Counted from the stretch's first letter, positions 15,742-25,223 are shown. The stretch is DNA of 64,000 bases from JBMOKU01 sp049324315 (GCA_049324315.1 JBMOKU010000029.1:26768-90767), one strand, 5' to 3'. Numbers and translations are program-made. The notes: generated from the sequence alone by a model not told the origin.

Positions 15742-17178
15742 TTATACTTCTCTTCCATTGGTTTCTATTACCTTCTTATACCAATAGAAGCTTTTCTTTT
15801 TTATTCTTCGTAAGTCTTTTTCTCCATATTCATCTCTGTTTACATATACAAATCCATATCTCTTTTGATAACCATTCAACCAGCTTAATAAATCGGTAAA
15901 TGACCAAGTACAGTACCCCATCAAATTCACGCCATCAGTAATGGCTTCTTGACAAGCCTTGATATGCTTACCAATATAGTTAATTCTATAATCATCATTG
16001 ACGACATCATTTTCTTCTAATTTATCAAATTCTCCCAATCCATTTTCAGTAATCAAGATTGGCAATCCATATCTGCTTGCTAGTCTCCTCAACCCGATTC
16101 TTAAACCTGTTGGATCAATCTCCCAGTCCCAATTTGTTGTTTCCAAAAAAGGATTTCGTACCGTTTTAAACGCCCCGGGAATCCCACTGTCCTGTGAACT
16201 TCCCTTCTTACCTGATGTGTTCATCTTACCCGCACCAACACCATCAAGGGGATTCACTTCAAAGGTCCCGGTTCTATAGTAATTCACACCGATAAAATCC
16301 GGTTTGCCCCGCTTTAGCAGTTCCATATCCCCTTCTTTAATAATGGGTGTCAAGCCTTGTTTCTCAAGAAATTGCCATGCCGTTTTGGGATATTCACCCC
16401 AACAATATACGTCCAGCCACCAATGGTTGTTGATCTCTTCTGCATTATCAGACGCTAAGACATCCTCTGGCCTGCAAGTATGGGGATAGCTGGGACTATA
16501 GGCAAAGCTTGGTCCTATTTTTCCGTTCGGCACATATTTTCTAAAGGATTCTATAGCCTTGGCGTTGGCTAAGTTTGCTATATGATTGGCTTCATACATT
16601 CTCTTATAATCTTTAACACCTGGCGGATGAAGTGCCAGTACATAACCAAGACTCATAAAAATGTTTTGCTCATTTAGTGTAACCCAGTATTTAACCCGGT
16701 CTCCGTATCTTTTATACAAGGCAACACAATAATCATTGAAATCATCAATGATTTCCCTGGACTCCCATGCCCCATATAGATCCATCAGCTTTTGAGGAAC
16801 ATCCCAATGATAGATTGTAATGATAGGCTCAATATTATGCCGGATTAATTCATCAATCAGAGCATCATAAAATTCCAATCCTCGTTCATTCACTTGCCCG
16901 CTGCCATCTGGGAAAATTCTGCTCCAGCTGATAGAAAAACGATACGCCTTTAATCCCATCTCCGCCATTAGTGCCACATCTTCTTTATATCGATGGTAAT
17001 GATCTACGGCAACATCCCCATTGGTATCTTTGTAAGTCGTTCCCGGAATTTTCGTATATATATCCCAAACAGACAGTCCTTTACCATCTTCGTTATATGC
17101 ACCCTCTACCTGATAAGCTGCTGAAGCTGATCCCCAAAGAAACTCCTTTGGAAAAATGTCCAAATCATCATAAAACAT
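15742..17178 (-). CDS. GH1 6-phospho-beta-glucosidase
   Basis: Glycoside hydrolase family 1, about 478 aa. Acid/base Glu in TLNEQN (about 170) and nucleophile Glu in ITENGLG (about 378) are present. The C-terminal loop has Ser, Lys and Tyr spaced S-x6-K-x-Y (about 432, 439, 441, in SWLNGYQKRY), the phosphate-binding triad of 6-phospho-beta-glycosidases. The substrate is therefore probably cellobiose-6-P or an aryl-beta-glucoside-6-P delivered by a PTS, although no PTS genes are in the window. Three consecutive ATGs follow GAAGGGGGA. The third, with 7-nt spacing, is preferred. The RpiR regulator upstream is its likely controller. Confidence 0.9.
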   Translation of the reverse strand: MFYDDLDIFPKEFLWGSASAAYQVEGAYNEDGKGLSVWDIYTKIPGTTYKDTNGDVAVDHYHRYKEDVALMAEMGLKAYRFSISWSRIFPDGSGQVNERGLEFYDALIDELIRHNIEPIITIYHWDVPQKLMDLYGAWESREIIDDFNDYCVALYKRYGDRVKYWVTLNEQNIFMSLGYVLALHPPGVKDYKRMYEANHIANLANAKAIESFRKYVPNGKIGPSFAYSPSYPHTCRPEDVLASDNAEEINNHWWLDVYCWGEYPKTAWQFLEKQGLTPIIKEGDMELLKRGKPDFIGVNYYRTGTFEVNPLDGVGAGKMNTSGKKGSSQDSGIPGAFKTVRNPFLETTNWDWEIDPTGLRIGLRRLASRYGLPILITENGLGEFDKLEENDVVNDDYRINYIGKHIKACQEAITDGVNLMGYCTWSFTDLLSWLNGYQKRYGFVYVNRDEYGEKDLRRIKKKSFYWYKKVIETNGREV

Positions 17179-17248
17179 CATCATTCCCCCTTCCATTTTA
17201 TCTATATCTTACATGACTCAATCGGTCGCGTAAATGATTCCCCAAACG

Positions 17249-17285
17249 AAAATAACAAGTTCCGCCGAATGGAACTTGTTATTTT
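17249..17285. terminator. Strong hairpin terminator
   Basis: A 15-bp perfect stem with arms AAAATAACAAGTTCC and GGAACTTGTTATTTT lies downstream of the RpiR gene on the minus strand and upstream of the GH1 gene. The two genes are therefore probably separate transcription units. Confidence 0.8.
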
Positions 17286-17334
17286 AAAAAAACACCTTGT
17301 TACAAACCATATGGATCACTTTCCTTAAAAGCTT

Positions 17335-18081
17335 TCATCTTGTTAATCTGCTGATTTCCTTTGCCAAGGTCTCCACTACATAAACTGCCGGTATCTGAGA
17401 TGTATTGTCCCTGTACGCTAAATCATTATCTTGAAAACTCTCTTGTGTAATATAATAGGAGATGTTGAAGTCCGCTATTTTAGAAAGTGTACAACTTTTT
17501 GTATTGGTAATACTTATGATCTTGCTGCCTTTTTGCTTTAAGATATTAACAATTCTAAGTACAGAATCAGTTTCCCCTGATATGGATAACACAATTGCTA
17601 TGCTGTCATTAACGATTTCACCTATCAGAGGAAAATAAGGATCATTAATGTGCATGGCAAATTTCCCTAAACTTGATAAATATCTGGCCCCATATCCTGC
17701 AATATATCCAGAATTGCCTATACCAACAAACAAAATGTTGCTATAATCCATCACCATTTCGGCTGCCTTCGTAATAGTCCCGTTCAAATCTCCTTTCAGT
17801 GATCTTTCCATAAACTCCTCAATGACATTGGCATTTACAATCCTATGAATTTTTTTATTCTTTGCTTCATCTATATACAGTTTTAGCTTTACTTTAAAAT
17901 CAGTAAAGCCTTCACAGCCCATATTCTTACAAAATCTGAGGATAGACGTTGTAGAAACATGGGCTTCTTTTGCCAGCTCTCTTATTCTCATATATGGTAC
18001 CTTATCCATGTTCTCCACAATATATTTATATACGTCCAATTCTAATTCACCGAGTTTAGAAATGTTCTGCAAATCAAACAT
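17335..18081 (-). CDS. RpiR/MurR-family regulator with SIS domain
   Basis: A 248-residue transcription factor: N-terminal HTH (IRELAKEAHVSTTSILRFCKNMG, about 32-55) followed by a SIS phosphosugar-binding domain (about 105-235; ILFVGIGNSGYIAGYGARYLSSLG and VLSISGETDSVLRIV). Members bind phosphosugars. With the 6-phospho-beta-glucosidase gene downstream, a sugar-phosphate effector from beta-glucosides is plausible. The start has an AAAGGAGC site. Confidence 0.9.
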   Translation of the reverse strand: MFDLQNISKLGELELDVYKYIVENMDKVPYMRIRELAKEAHVSTTSILRFCKNMGCEGFTDFKVKLKLYIDEAKNKKIHRIVNANVIEEFMERSLKGDLNGTITKAAEMVMDYSNILFVGIGNSGYIAGYGARYLSSLGKFAMHINDPYFPLIGEIVNDSIAIVLSISGETDSVLRIVNILKQKGSKIISITNTKSCTLSKIADFNISYYITQESFQDNDLAYRDNTSQIPAVYVVETLAKEISRLTR

Positions 18082-18325
18082 GCTGTTCAGCTCCTTTTGT
18101 TCCTTGTAGAAGTCTACGTCTCTATCGCCAATCGTACTTTTTCTTAGGCCAACCGTTAAAGCTCACTTTGTAACTATATATAAACTACGACAAACAGATT
18201 GAATCTCCTGCAATATACTACCCTCTACATCTTATACTCTTCCTTATCAGCTTACAACCCTATAATCTCGTGAACATTCTTATTTTTTTGTGAATTTTGC
18301 TTTCATTTATTTTTATATGAAAGAA

Positions 18326-18350
18326 GACTGCCCCATTACTTGGAGCAGTC
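18326..18350 (-). terminator. Weak hairpin terminator after the DUF2680 gene
   Basis: Stem GACTGC/GCAGTC with a loop of about 13 nt and T-rich sequence on the minus-strand exit, 13 nt after the stop codon. Confidence 0.5.
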
Positions 18351-18362
18351 CCTTTTGATGTG

Positions 18363-18701
18363 CTAGTGTGAATGTTTCTTTTTGCACTTATGCCATTTGG
18401 GTACAAATTCATTCTGTTCAAGCTTCTTATAGCGTTCTTCCAACCGAGAAATTACTTTTTCTCCTTTTTCTTCTGTCATAACTCCATATTGAACATATTT
18501 GGATATAACTTCCTTTTTCTTTTCGAGAATATCTTTTTCAAGCTTGGCTATCTCTTTTTTCTGCGCTTCTGTTAGCTGTACATTCTCCTTGTCAGTATCA
18601 AAGGTCAATGCATCCACTGGCTGCATTGAAAATGCTCCTAGTATTGTTACAGCCATAACCGTTAGTACTACAAGCACTAAAGCTATCCTAAAGTTCCTCA
18701 A
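18363..18701 (-). CDS. Small secreted DUF2680-type protein
   Basis: About 112 aa: a hydrophobic signal segment (IALVLVVLTVMAVTILGAF) and then a charged helical domain (LTEAQKKEIAKLEKDILEKKKEVISKYVQYGVMTEEKGEKV) characteristic of DUF2680/YckD-like exported proteins. The C-terminus is rich in Lys, His and Cys (WHKCKKKHSH), which could bind metal. The TTG at 18701 lies 8 nt after AAAGGAG and is preferred over an upstream ATG that has no ribosome binding site. Divergent from the stator pair. Function unknown. Confidence 0.75.
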   Translation of the reverse strand: MRNFRIALVLVVLTVMAVTILGAFSMQPVDALTFDTDKENVQLTEAQKKEIAKLEKDILEKKKEVISKYVQYGVMTEEKGEKVISRLEERYKKLEQNEFVPKWHKCKKKHSH

Positions 18702-18890
18702 AAAAGTCACTCCTTTCTCAGCTGGTAATCTTAATTTTTGCAAATCTATTTCGTATTATTCAACGATTCATTATTCTCAAATTTTCAATAGAATGGGATA
18801 TTATGTAAAAATGATTCATAACTGTAAAAAGGGATATAAACATATATATAGAATTCTTATAAATACAATACAAAAGAGGGGGAATAACGC

Positions 18891-19892
18891 ATGATCTCAT
18901 TATTGAGCAAACTAAATGGACTGGCAATACTCATCATTCTAACGATTCTAGCTATTTTTTTCATTGCTTTGCTAGGGTCTATCGTAATTCGTAAAAAGTA
19001 TATATCTATGGGTGAAGATGTGAGCAATACTGCAAATAAAGCAAGAGGCGCCTTTGATCATAATATCTTCAATGTTATTGTAGAAGATTACAAAAATGCC
19101 ATGCATGGAAGCTTTAGCGAAATTAACACCCAGGCGATTATTGAAAGAAACTTTAACAATGCCTTTAAAAAACTAAATCTGGGAGAGAGATTTATTAAAA
19201 ATGCTGTTTCTTTGATGATTATATTGGGTCTACTGGGTACCTTTTATGGATTAACCTTGTCCATCAGCAAACTGGTAGAGCTGCTTTCGTCCAGCGGCAA
19301 TACAGAAGTATTAGGAAGCATGGACACAATCGTTGCAGGATTGATTGATTCTGTGAAAGGAATGTCTGTAGCCTTTATCACTTCTTTATTTGGTATCGCC
19401 TGTTCTGTTCTCTTAACAGTCTTAAACATCATTTTCAGTGTGGAAGAAGCCAGAGAGTCTGTTATGGTGCAGATAGAGGAATATTTGGATAATAATGTGG
19501 CCTTTGTACTTACCAAAAAAGAAAAAGAAGCGGATTATGAAAGACAAAAAAGTGTCTGGATGGATTCCTTTGAATCCATAGGAAGCACCCTGGAGAAAAA
19601 TCTACATTATGTAGCTGAAACCATGGGCAATCAATTTGTGGCAGCAGCCCATAGTATGACAAAAACATCCCATGAATTATCCAGAAGCATTGAACAATTT
19701 GATCAATCTCTACAAAAGTTTAATGAAAACACAAGAGATTTTTCTGAGTTTAATTATCACCTTCGAACCAATATAGACCGAATGAACGTAGGCTTTGCAG
19801 ATTTAACAGAAAATCTTAATAAACACAGTGGGAGTATAAAGGAGCTCAATGAAAGAATAGATGCGCTAACTTTTAGCAGAAAAAAAGAATAG
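18891..19892 (+). CDS. MotA/TolQ/ExbB-family proton channel subunit
   Basis: A 333-residue membrane protein with an N-terminal helix (about 9-33), two adjacent helices in the MotA/TolQ domain (about 104-128, SLMIILGLLGTFYGLTLSIS; and about 150-182, VKGMSVAFITSLFGIACSVLLTVLNIIF) and a cytoplasmic helical tail of about 140 residues. It is half the length of the Zorya ZorA protein and lacks its very long coiled tail. It forms an operon with the OmpA-domain gene 16 nt downstream. Together they look like an ion-driven stator outside any flagellar context. The start follows GAGGGGG. Confidence 0.85.
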   Translation: MISLLSKLNGLAILIILTILAIFFIALLGSIVIRKKYISMGEDVSNTANKARGAFDHNIFNVIVEDYKNAMHGSFSEINTQAIIERNFNNAFKKLNLGERFIKNAVSLMIILGLLGTFYGLTLSISKLVELLSSSGNTEVLGSMDTIVAGLIDSVKGMSVAFITSLFGIACSVLLTVLNIIFSVEEARESVMVQIEEYLDNNVAFVLTKKEKEADYERQKSVWMDSFESIGSTLEKNLHYVAETMGNQFVAAAHSMTKTSHELSRSIEQFDQSLQKFNENTRDFSEFNYHLRTNIDRMNVGFADLTENLNKHSGSIKELNERIDALTFSRKKE

Positions 19893-19908
19893 AAAGGAGG
19901 CCTTCTAG

Positions 19909-20874
19909 ATGAAGATCCGAAAAAGAAACTTTAAGAGAAGCAGTGAAGAACAGAATTTTTGGCCTTCTTTCACAGATATGATTTCCACCATTGCCTTAAT
20001 ACTTTTTATACTCATGCTTCTAGCCTATATACAAAACATTATCTCAGGGAAGAATTTAGAATTTGCAAAAAAAGAATTGATGGATACACAAAAGCAATTG
20101 GAATCTTCAATGGCTGAAATTAGCCAAGCCGATAAAAAATTAAGACTCTTAAAAGACGAACTTGAGGAAGTAATGGCTGAAGTCGAGGAAGGTCAGATTG
20201 CATTAACCCTTTCAGAAGAACAAATAAAAGAGCAGCAAGAAATCATCGCGGAAAGTAACCGGGAGTTGGGACAAGTAAGGGCAAAATTAAAGGGAATCGC
20301 ACTTCTGCGCTTGGATGTATTGCAAAAAGTAAAAGCTTCCATAGAAGGCGAATTGGGAAAGACCAATCACTCAGGACAAGAATTGGTCAGTATAGCTAGC
20401 AATGGCAATATCGTTATTAACGAAGGCTTGGTCTTTGAATACAATTCCTATGCTATTAAGCCGGAAGGAAAAGAACTCTTGAAAAATTTATCTAAAGCTT
20501 TTGAAAAAGTCTTGGATGACAGAGATGTCAGAAAAAATATTGACGCTATCAGTATTCAAGGTCACACGGATGATACAGGATCAGCAGAGTACAATAGGGA
20601 TCTGTCCTCTAAAAGAGCATCCGCTGTCGTCAATTATTTGATGTCTAGCAATCCTGGAATAGAAAGTAAATATGGTTCCTATTTTGTTGCCAGCGGCTAC
20701 TCTGAATTCCGCCCCTTAGAGAAAGGTACATCAGAAGATGCACGGGCCAAAAATCGAAGGATTGAAATATCACTGATCTTGAAAGATTCAAATATTCAGA
20801 ATGTGATTGATGATTATATGGAAGAGTCATCGGCTATTCTGCAGTATACCCGACCTACAGATACTTCGAATTAA
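19909..20874 (+). CDS. MotB/OmpA-like stator partner with a long coiled coil
   Basis: A 321-residue protein: short cytoplasmic N-terminus, one membrane helix (about 22-46) led by WPSFTDM, whose Asp23 matches the proton-binding Asp of MotB-type proteins. Next is a charged coiled coil (about 50-130) and a C-terminal OmpA-like peptidoglycan-binding domain (about 175-305; IQGHTDDTGSAEYNRDLSSKRA). The coiled coil is longer than in MotB. The start follows AAAGGAGG. No flagellar, Tol or defence effector gene lies within the window. Confidence 0.87.
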   Translation: MKIRKRNFKRSSEEQNFWPSFTDMISTIALILFILMLLAYIQNIISGKNLEFAKKELMDTQKQLESSMAEISQADKKLRLLKDELEEVMAEVEEGQIALTLSEEQIKEQQEIIAESNRELGQVRAKLKGIALLRLDVLQKVKASIEGELGKTNHSGQELVSIASNGNIVINEGLVFEYNSYAIKPEGKELLKNLSKAFEKVLDDRDVRKNIDAISIQGHTDDTGSAEYNRDLSSKRASAVVNYLMSSNPGIESKYGSYFVASGYSEFRPLEKGTSEDARAKNRRIEISLILKDSNIQNVIDDYMEESSAILQYTRPTDTSN

Positions 20875-20895
20875 GCTTAATCCTCTGATGGAAGC

Positions 20896-20936
20896 GTGGT
20901 TAAAATGATATGTTATATCATTTTAACCACTTTTTT
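20896..20936 (+). terminator. Terminator of the stator operon
   Basis: A 15-bp perfect stem GTGGTTAAAATGATA/TATCATTTTAACCAC, 5-nt loop, then T6. Confidence 0.9.
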
Positions 20937-20965
20937 ATTATCTGTTGATACACTTTCTAATCGTC

Positions 20966-21922
20966 TTATATTATATATTTTATAGCAGCTGCTGCAGCTA
21001 TAGTGAAAACCAACGTCATATTCACCACCACAAAGTTTTTAACCGCTAGAACAAAGGTATCTTTCTTTGTCTGCTTTTCATAAAAGGACTTTACATTTTT
21101 ATTTACTAACACAAAGGTACCTAGTGTAATTGCAGAAACCACTGGTGTTATCCTTAATGCCAAAAGAATCATTAGCGCTGCATAGCCTATATAGTATAAG
21201 ATCTTAAAGATTTTCAGAGCATGATCTTTTCCAATAAAGATAGGCAGGGTGTATCTTTTATTTTCAATATCATCCTCTATATCACATATGTTATTCGCCA
21301 GCATAATATTGGCAATTCCAACGATAGGAGACAGCGACATTAAAACGATATATAAAACCTCCAGCATATTAATTTCTAGATATAGTCTTCCACCTTGCAA
21401 TAGTATATTTACTATGTTCTGATCAAAAACATGTATATATACAGCTATAAAAGGAATGATCAATCCCATGAATCCACCGGAAAATATTTCTCCAAAAGGG
21501 GTATGGGATATGGGGATTGGCCCAAATGAATAAAATATGCCTATCATAAAGGATATAGCACCTAAAATAAGAACGGTAATGTTAGAATTTAAAAATAGTA
21601 GGATGCCAAATATAGTCCCAACAGCCAACAATATGAAAATGGCAGTCAAGACCGCAGACTCCTTAAGATTGTAACTTACAATAGCATTATGACTTTCATA
21701 GCCATACCCATGTTTCTTATATGCACTTTTAAAATCCTGATAATTATTGATGGCTGTCGTAGCCATGTCGATACATAGCAAAGAAACTAACATCAGCAAA
21801 AAGTTCTTTATATGAAACGTATTAAACCGGTATAAGGCATAGAAGGTTCCTAATAAGAAGGGAATCATACTTGCAACCTTTGTCGGGATTTCGACCAACT
21901 TAAGAAAACTACTAAAAGTCAT
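20966..21922 (-). CDS. UbiA-family prenyltransferase (MenA-like)
   Basis: A 318-residue integral membrane prenyltransferase with about nine hydrophobic segments. The first Mg-diphosphate motif is NNYQD (59-63), following AINNYQDFKSA. The second is NNICDIEDDIENKRYTLP (about 208-225), the DxxxD pattern of 1,4-dihydroxy-2-naphthoate polyprenyltransferase. It is probably involved in prenylating a quinone or related aromatic, but no other menaquinone genes are nearby, so the acceptor is uncertain. The start lies 11 nt after GAGAGGAG. Confidence 0.8.
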   Translation of the reverse strand: MTFSSFLKLVEIPTKVASMIPFLLGTFYALYRFNTFHIKNFLLMLVSLLCIDMATTAINNYQDFKSAYKKHGYGYESHNAIVSYNLKESAVLTAIFILLAVGTIFGILLFLNSNITVLILGAISFMIGIFYSFGPIPISHTPFGEIFSGGFMGLIIPFIAVYIHVFDQNIVNILLQGGRLYLEINMLEVLYIVLMSLSPIVGIANIMLANNICDIEDDIENKRYTLPIFIGKDHALKIFKILYYIGYAALMILLALRITPVVSAITLGTFVLVNKNVKSFYEKQTKKDTFVLAVKNFVVVNMTLVFTIAAAAAIKYII

Positions 21923-22025
21923 ATAAAAAGGTTCTCCTCTCTCTGTTTTGCTTGTCTATGCGAAATTCCTACCACTTCAAATTCTACCACGAGCAAATGC
22001 AATAATCAAAATGATTATGTTATAC

Positions 22026-22066
22026 AAAAAAGGAAACAGATACCATCTAACATGCGTATCTGTTCC
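22026..22066 (-). terminator. Terminator of the CotH/DUF4956/VTC operon
   Basis: Minus-strand hairpin GGAACAGATAC/GTATCTGTTTCC followed by T6, about 80 nt after the CotH stop codon. Confidence 0.85.
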
Positions 22067-22143
22067 TTGCTGAATCCTCTAAATTGGCAATACTTCTCTA
22101 AATCCTAACTCAATGATTTTTTTCAATTACTCTTTAATATTTT

Positions 22144-23781
22144 TTATTGGTTTGGTAATTGCCCATCATTCCTTGGGCCTCTTCTCGTATCATTCATAGT
22201 GGTGTTTCCCGTAGTCGGCAGCTCGCCTGTTAATTGCTGCTTAATGTTCTCTACTCTATCCTTAATGAAATTTAGAATGGACGTTGATCCTCCCATCATT
22301 CCCATACCACCGCCTGGTTCGCCTTTCATATTTCCACCTGGCGGTTCAGGCCTATTCCCTTCTTCAAATCCTTCTGGTGGTTCAGGACTGTTTCCATTTT
22401 CAAATCCTTCCGGCATACCCTGCGGCCGCGGCCCTTCTTTCATGTTTTGTGAAGCACTGGTTGCCGTATCCGCCTCATTTTGGGGTTGTTGTGGTAGTAT
22501 TTGATTTCCTTGTTGTGCATCAACGCTTTGCGTAGTACTTGTTATAGGGCTGGCATTCGCCTCAGAATAGGTTATGTTTGCCTCAAACTGATCCATAGTA
22601 TAAAACTTCGTAGGGTCTGCTTCAATATAAGGTCTGATGATGTCTGCAAGTTCTGTAACTCTTCCCTCAAAGTTTTCCAGATAATCAAGAAGTTCCTTTA
22701 CATATTCATGATACTTTTCTTTATATTCATCGACTTCCAACAAATTATCAATGAGGGGCAGGTTTTCTATGTTTACGCCAAGTACAGGTTCATCGATTGG
22801 AATCGTTGTCTGTTCTCCGCCTCCGCCGAATCCTCCTATGGACATATTATAGTCCCAAGGAATAACCGTAAATTTGCCATCCTGTCCATACAAATAATAG
22901 TTCTGTGCCATGTTTCCACTGTAGCTGTCATAATTACCCAGAACCGTATTGGCTGCAATATATCTTAATGCACTGTCCACATCCAATACACTTTCAATAT
23001 CCCCTTTTTCTCCTTCCGGCATTTCATTTAAAACTTTAATGAAATTTTTAAGATCTGTCTTGCTCTCGTCTTCTCCTGATTTTAATTCACTTTTATCATA
23101 GTTGCTGTCTTCCGCATATTGAAGTGTACTGCCTTGCTCCTGTTTATAAAGATTACCGCTATCATCGGCAAAATTTCTCTCTAAGAAGCTGTCGTCAATT
23201 GCTTCCACCATAAGATAGAATCCATATAGTTCACCATTGATGTAAATATTGGTAAAGGTTGCGAGCGGCACATCTGCACCTATTTCTTTTAGAGCTTCAT
23301 AACTCAGATACTCACGCATATAGGAAGGGTCAGCATACATATTGTTTACAACAAATTCATCTAGGCCAAGAAGGTTCTGTCCTTCTACGTATTTATCAAG
23401 CTTAATCCTAAAGCTGTAACGTTCAGAATCACTGCCGGCAACGGACCGTAATGTGAGATTCCCCTTTGTTCTAAATCCTACATTTTCTAAGGTTACACCA
23501 TCCACTGTCACCGTAGCACTTTTATATTCTTCTGCCATAGGGTCCTCAAGGATACTCTTCCAGTCTCCTTCAGCGATTTCAATATAAATATCTTTTACAC
23601 TGTCTTTTTCAAAGAGTGCTTCATATTCCACTGCACTTTTTGATGATGTTTTTTCAGTTTCTTTCATAGAAGCTGATCCACTATCATTTGCATACATTTT
23701 TGAAATAGTGATTGTTCCTAATATAAGTATTGCTGCGAGTACAACTGCTATAATCTTTTTTATAGTTGTCTTTTTTTCCAT
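22144..23781 (-). CDS. CotH kinase-family surface protein
   Basis: A 545-residue exported protein with a signal/anchor segment (about 8-28). The CotH domain (about 55-360) has VGFRTKGN, RIKLDKYVEGQNLLGLDEFVVNNMYADPS (split across the domain), YGFYLMVEAID and IPWDYNMSIGG, the last carrying the putative metal-binding Asp. CotH proteins are atypical protein kinases or structural proteins of spore coats and cell surfaces. The tail (about 425-500) is low-complexity Gly/Pro/Met/Glu with repeats of the type PEPPEGFE. The start follows GGAGG. It is last in an operon with DUF4956 and VTC-domain genes, a recurring trio in Clostridia. Confidence 0.88.
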   Translation of the reverse strand: MEKKTTIKKIIAVVLAAILILGTITISKMYANDSGSASMKETEKTSSKSAVEYEALFEKDSVKDIYIEIAEGDWKSILEDPMAEEYKSATVTVDGVTLENVGFRTKGNLTLRSVAGSDSERYSFRIKLDKYVEGQNLLGLDEFVVNNMYADPSYMREYLSYEALKEIGADVPLATFTNIYINGELYGFYLMVEAIDDSFLERNFADDSGNLYKQEQGSTLQYAEDSNYDKSELKSGEDESKTDLKNFIKVLNEMPEGEKGDIESVLDVDSALRYIAANTVLGNYDSYSGNMAQNYYLYGQDGKFTVIPWDYNMSIGGFGGGGEQTTIPIDEPVLGVNIENLPLIDNLLEVDEYKEKYHEYVKELLDYLENFEGRVTELADIIRPYIEADPTKFYTMDQFEANITYSEANASPITSTTQSVDAQQGNQILPQQPQNEADTATSASQNMKEGPRPQGMPEGFENGNSPEPPEGFEEGNRPEPPGGNMKGEPGGGMGMMGGSTSILNFIKDRVENIKQQLTGELPTTGNTTMNDTRRGPRNDGQLPNQ

Positions 23782-23799
23782 TTTTATATCCTCCATCTA

Positions 23800-24486
23800 T
23801 TAATATTCTGCGGAATCAGCACACATTGATAACGTAATATTTAAATTCCCATTTCTGCAGCGAAGTGCATCTATGAATTCTTTTTGGTTTATGCCGTCAT
23901 TCATGGTTACCATATACACAAGTTCATAAAGACTGCCTAGATCCGTTGTTTTTACTCTTTTAAGGAAGTAATCCGTTGTAAATTCATGGAACACTTCGTC
24001 AAATGCCCCTTCATAATCCAAATCTTCTGGGATAATTATCTTTAACAGCTTCTGAGAAGATCTTTTGGCTCCAAAGTTGAATAAGTACAGTATTACCATC
24101 AGCAGACACAGAACGGTTGTAAACAAAATAGCGTACCCATAAAGTCCAACGCCACAGGCAAGTCCAGCCGCCATCGTAAAGAGGACATAGGCGATATCTT
24201 TCGGATCCCCCGGTGCGCTTCTGAACCGGATGATAGAAAAGGCCCCGGCTAAACTGAATGCCCTGGCAACATTGCTCCCTATTAAGAAGATAATGATTGC
24301 AACAATAGTAGGTATAAGCACCAATGTAAGTGAAAAATTCTGTGAATAGCTTCCTTTGTTACAGGTTTTCATGTAAGTTAAACTGATGAACCCTCCTAAA
24401 ACAAATGATATAACGATTGCTAGGACTGCATTTATTAAAGATATTGAGGTATCAGCTGTGGTTGTACTAAATATTGTTTCGAACAT
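23800..24486 (-). CDS. DUF4956 membrane protein
   Basis: A 228-residue protein with four hydrophobic helices in the first 140 residues (LINAVLAIVISFVLGGFISL; LVLIPTIVAIIIFLIG; AYVLFTMAAGLACGVGLYGYAILFTTVLCLLMVILYLF) and a soluble C-terminal domain. Between helices is the conserved ARAFSLAGAFSIIRFRSAPGD stretch (given here in part) that marks DUF4956. It overlaps the VTC-domain gene by 52 nt, yet has its own AAAGGAGAAG site. Partner of VTC/CotH proteins; activity unknown. Confidence 0.88.
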   Translation of the reverse strand: MFETIFSTTTADTSISLINAVLAIVISFVLGGFISLTYMKTCNKGSYSQNFSLTLVLIPTIVAIIIFLIGSNVARAFSLAGAFSIIRFRSAPGDPKDIAYVLFTMAAGLACGVGLYGYAILFTTVLCLLMVILYLFNFGAKRSSQKLLKIIIPEDLDYEGAFDEVFHEFTTDYFLKRVKTTDLGSLYELVYMVTMNDGINQKEFIDALRCRNGNLNITLSMCADSAEY

Positions 24487-25223
24487 ACCTTTACTTCTCC
24501 TTTCAGCTTCTGATTGTTTAATAACATCCTTTGATATTCTGTTCCATATTTTGAAAAACTTGTTTTATATGTTTTGTATTCAGAGAGCAGCTTAACTAAC
24601 CAGACTGGAATATTGTTTCCTGCTTTTACTTCCATGAGCCACAGATCATTTTGCAGTAAGTTCTCTCCATAATCACCGTTTTCTAGCTTTAGATCGTATC
24701 TCCTTGTCCTTATATTGGTATCGAATGTAATCCTTAGGTCTCTGTTATCTTTACTGAAAAAGGCTTTTCTGTCATAAGCCAAATAAAGTTTTGGTTCCAA
24801 GTCGTATATTTTTAAAATATACTGGATTTCATTAAGTACTTGTCTGTTCATATATTCCCTTAATTCAGGCATTCTACCTGTGCTTACAAAATCATAAGCT
24901 TCTTCCAGTTTCAATGATGTTCTTCGTTTATTAACCAGGCCGCAGACCTTTTTCTTAATCTCTAAATATACCTTTTCATCACCTTTGGGGACTCCGTATG
25001 CCCTAAGTCGAAGTTTTTCTTTATATTTGGGCTTTGCCAAAGAGCTTCTTATTAAATGATGATCCTTCGTATCATAATAAATATTGCTTATGGTGTAAAA
25101 CCCGTGGGTCTTGTTGTATTCATCAAGCTCCAAATAATCTGATAGTTTGTCTTGAATACTTTGATATGTGACCTTATCAAGTAAAAACTTGCTTTCATAT
25201 CTGTTAAAAACCTCTATTGCCAA
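24435..25223 (-). CDS. VTC-domain (polyphosphate polymerase-type) protein
   Basis: A 262-residue member of the VTC/CYTH-like tunnel fold. It starts with a basic FNRYESKFLLDK motif and contains the expected basic and acidic residues on alternating strands (YKEKLRLRAYG, VYLEIKKKV, NKRRTSL, YDRKAFF, RITFDTNIRTR, MEVKAG). Yeast Vtc4 uses this fold to make polyphosphate; the bacterial soluble relatives are less well defined. Translation starts at TTG after GGAAAGGAG. It is first gene of the operon and lies just below tandem TTTAAGG boxes. Confidence 0.87.
   Translation of the reverse strand: MAIEVFNRYESKFLLDKVTYQSIQDKLSDYLELDEYNKTHGFYTISNIYYDTKDHHLIRSSLAKPKYKEKLRLRAYGVPKGDEKVYLEIKKKVCGLVNKRRTSLKLEEAYDFVSTGRMPELREYMNRQVLNEIQYILKIYDLEPKLYLAYDRKAFFSKDNRDLRITFDTNIRTRRYDLKLENGDYGENLLQNDLWLMEVKAGNNIPVWLVKLLSEYKTYKTSFSKYGTEYQRMLLNNQKLKGEVKVCSKQYLVQPQLIPQYL

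Noticed and set aside
18891..20874. Zorya phage-defence system
   Set aside because: Only ZorA/ZorB-like proteins are present. The MotA-like protein is much too short for ZorA, and no zorC, zorD or zorE lies nearby; the next gene is a prenyltransferase.
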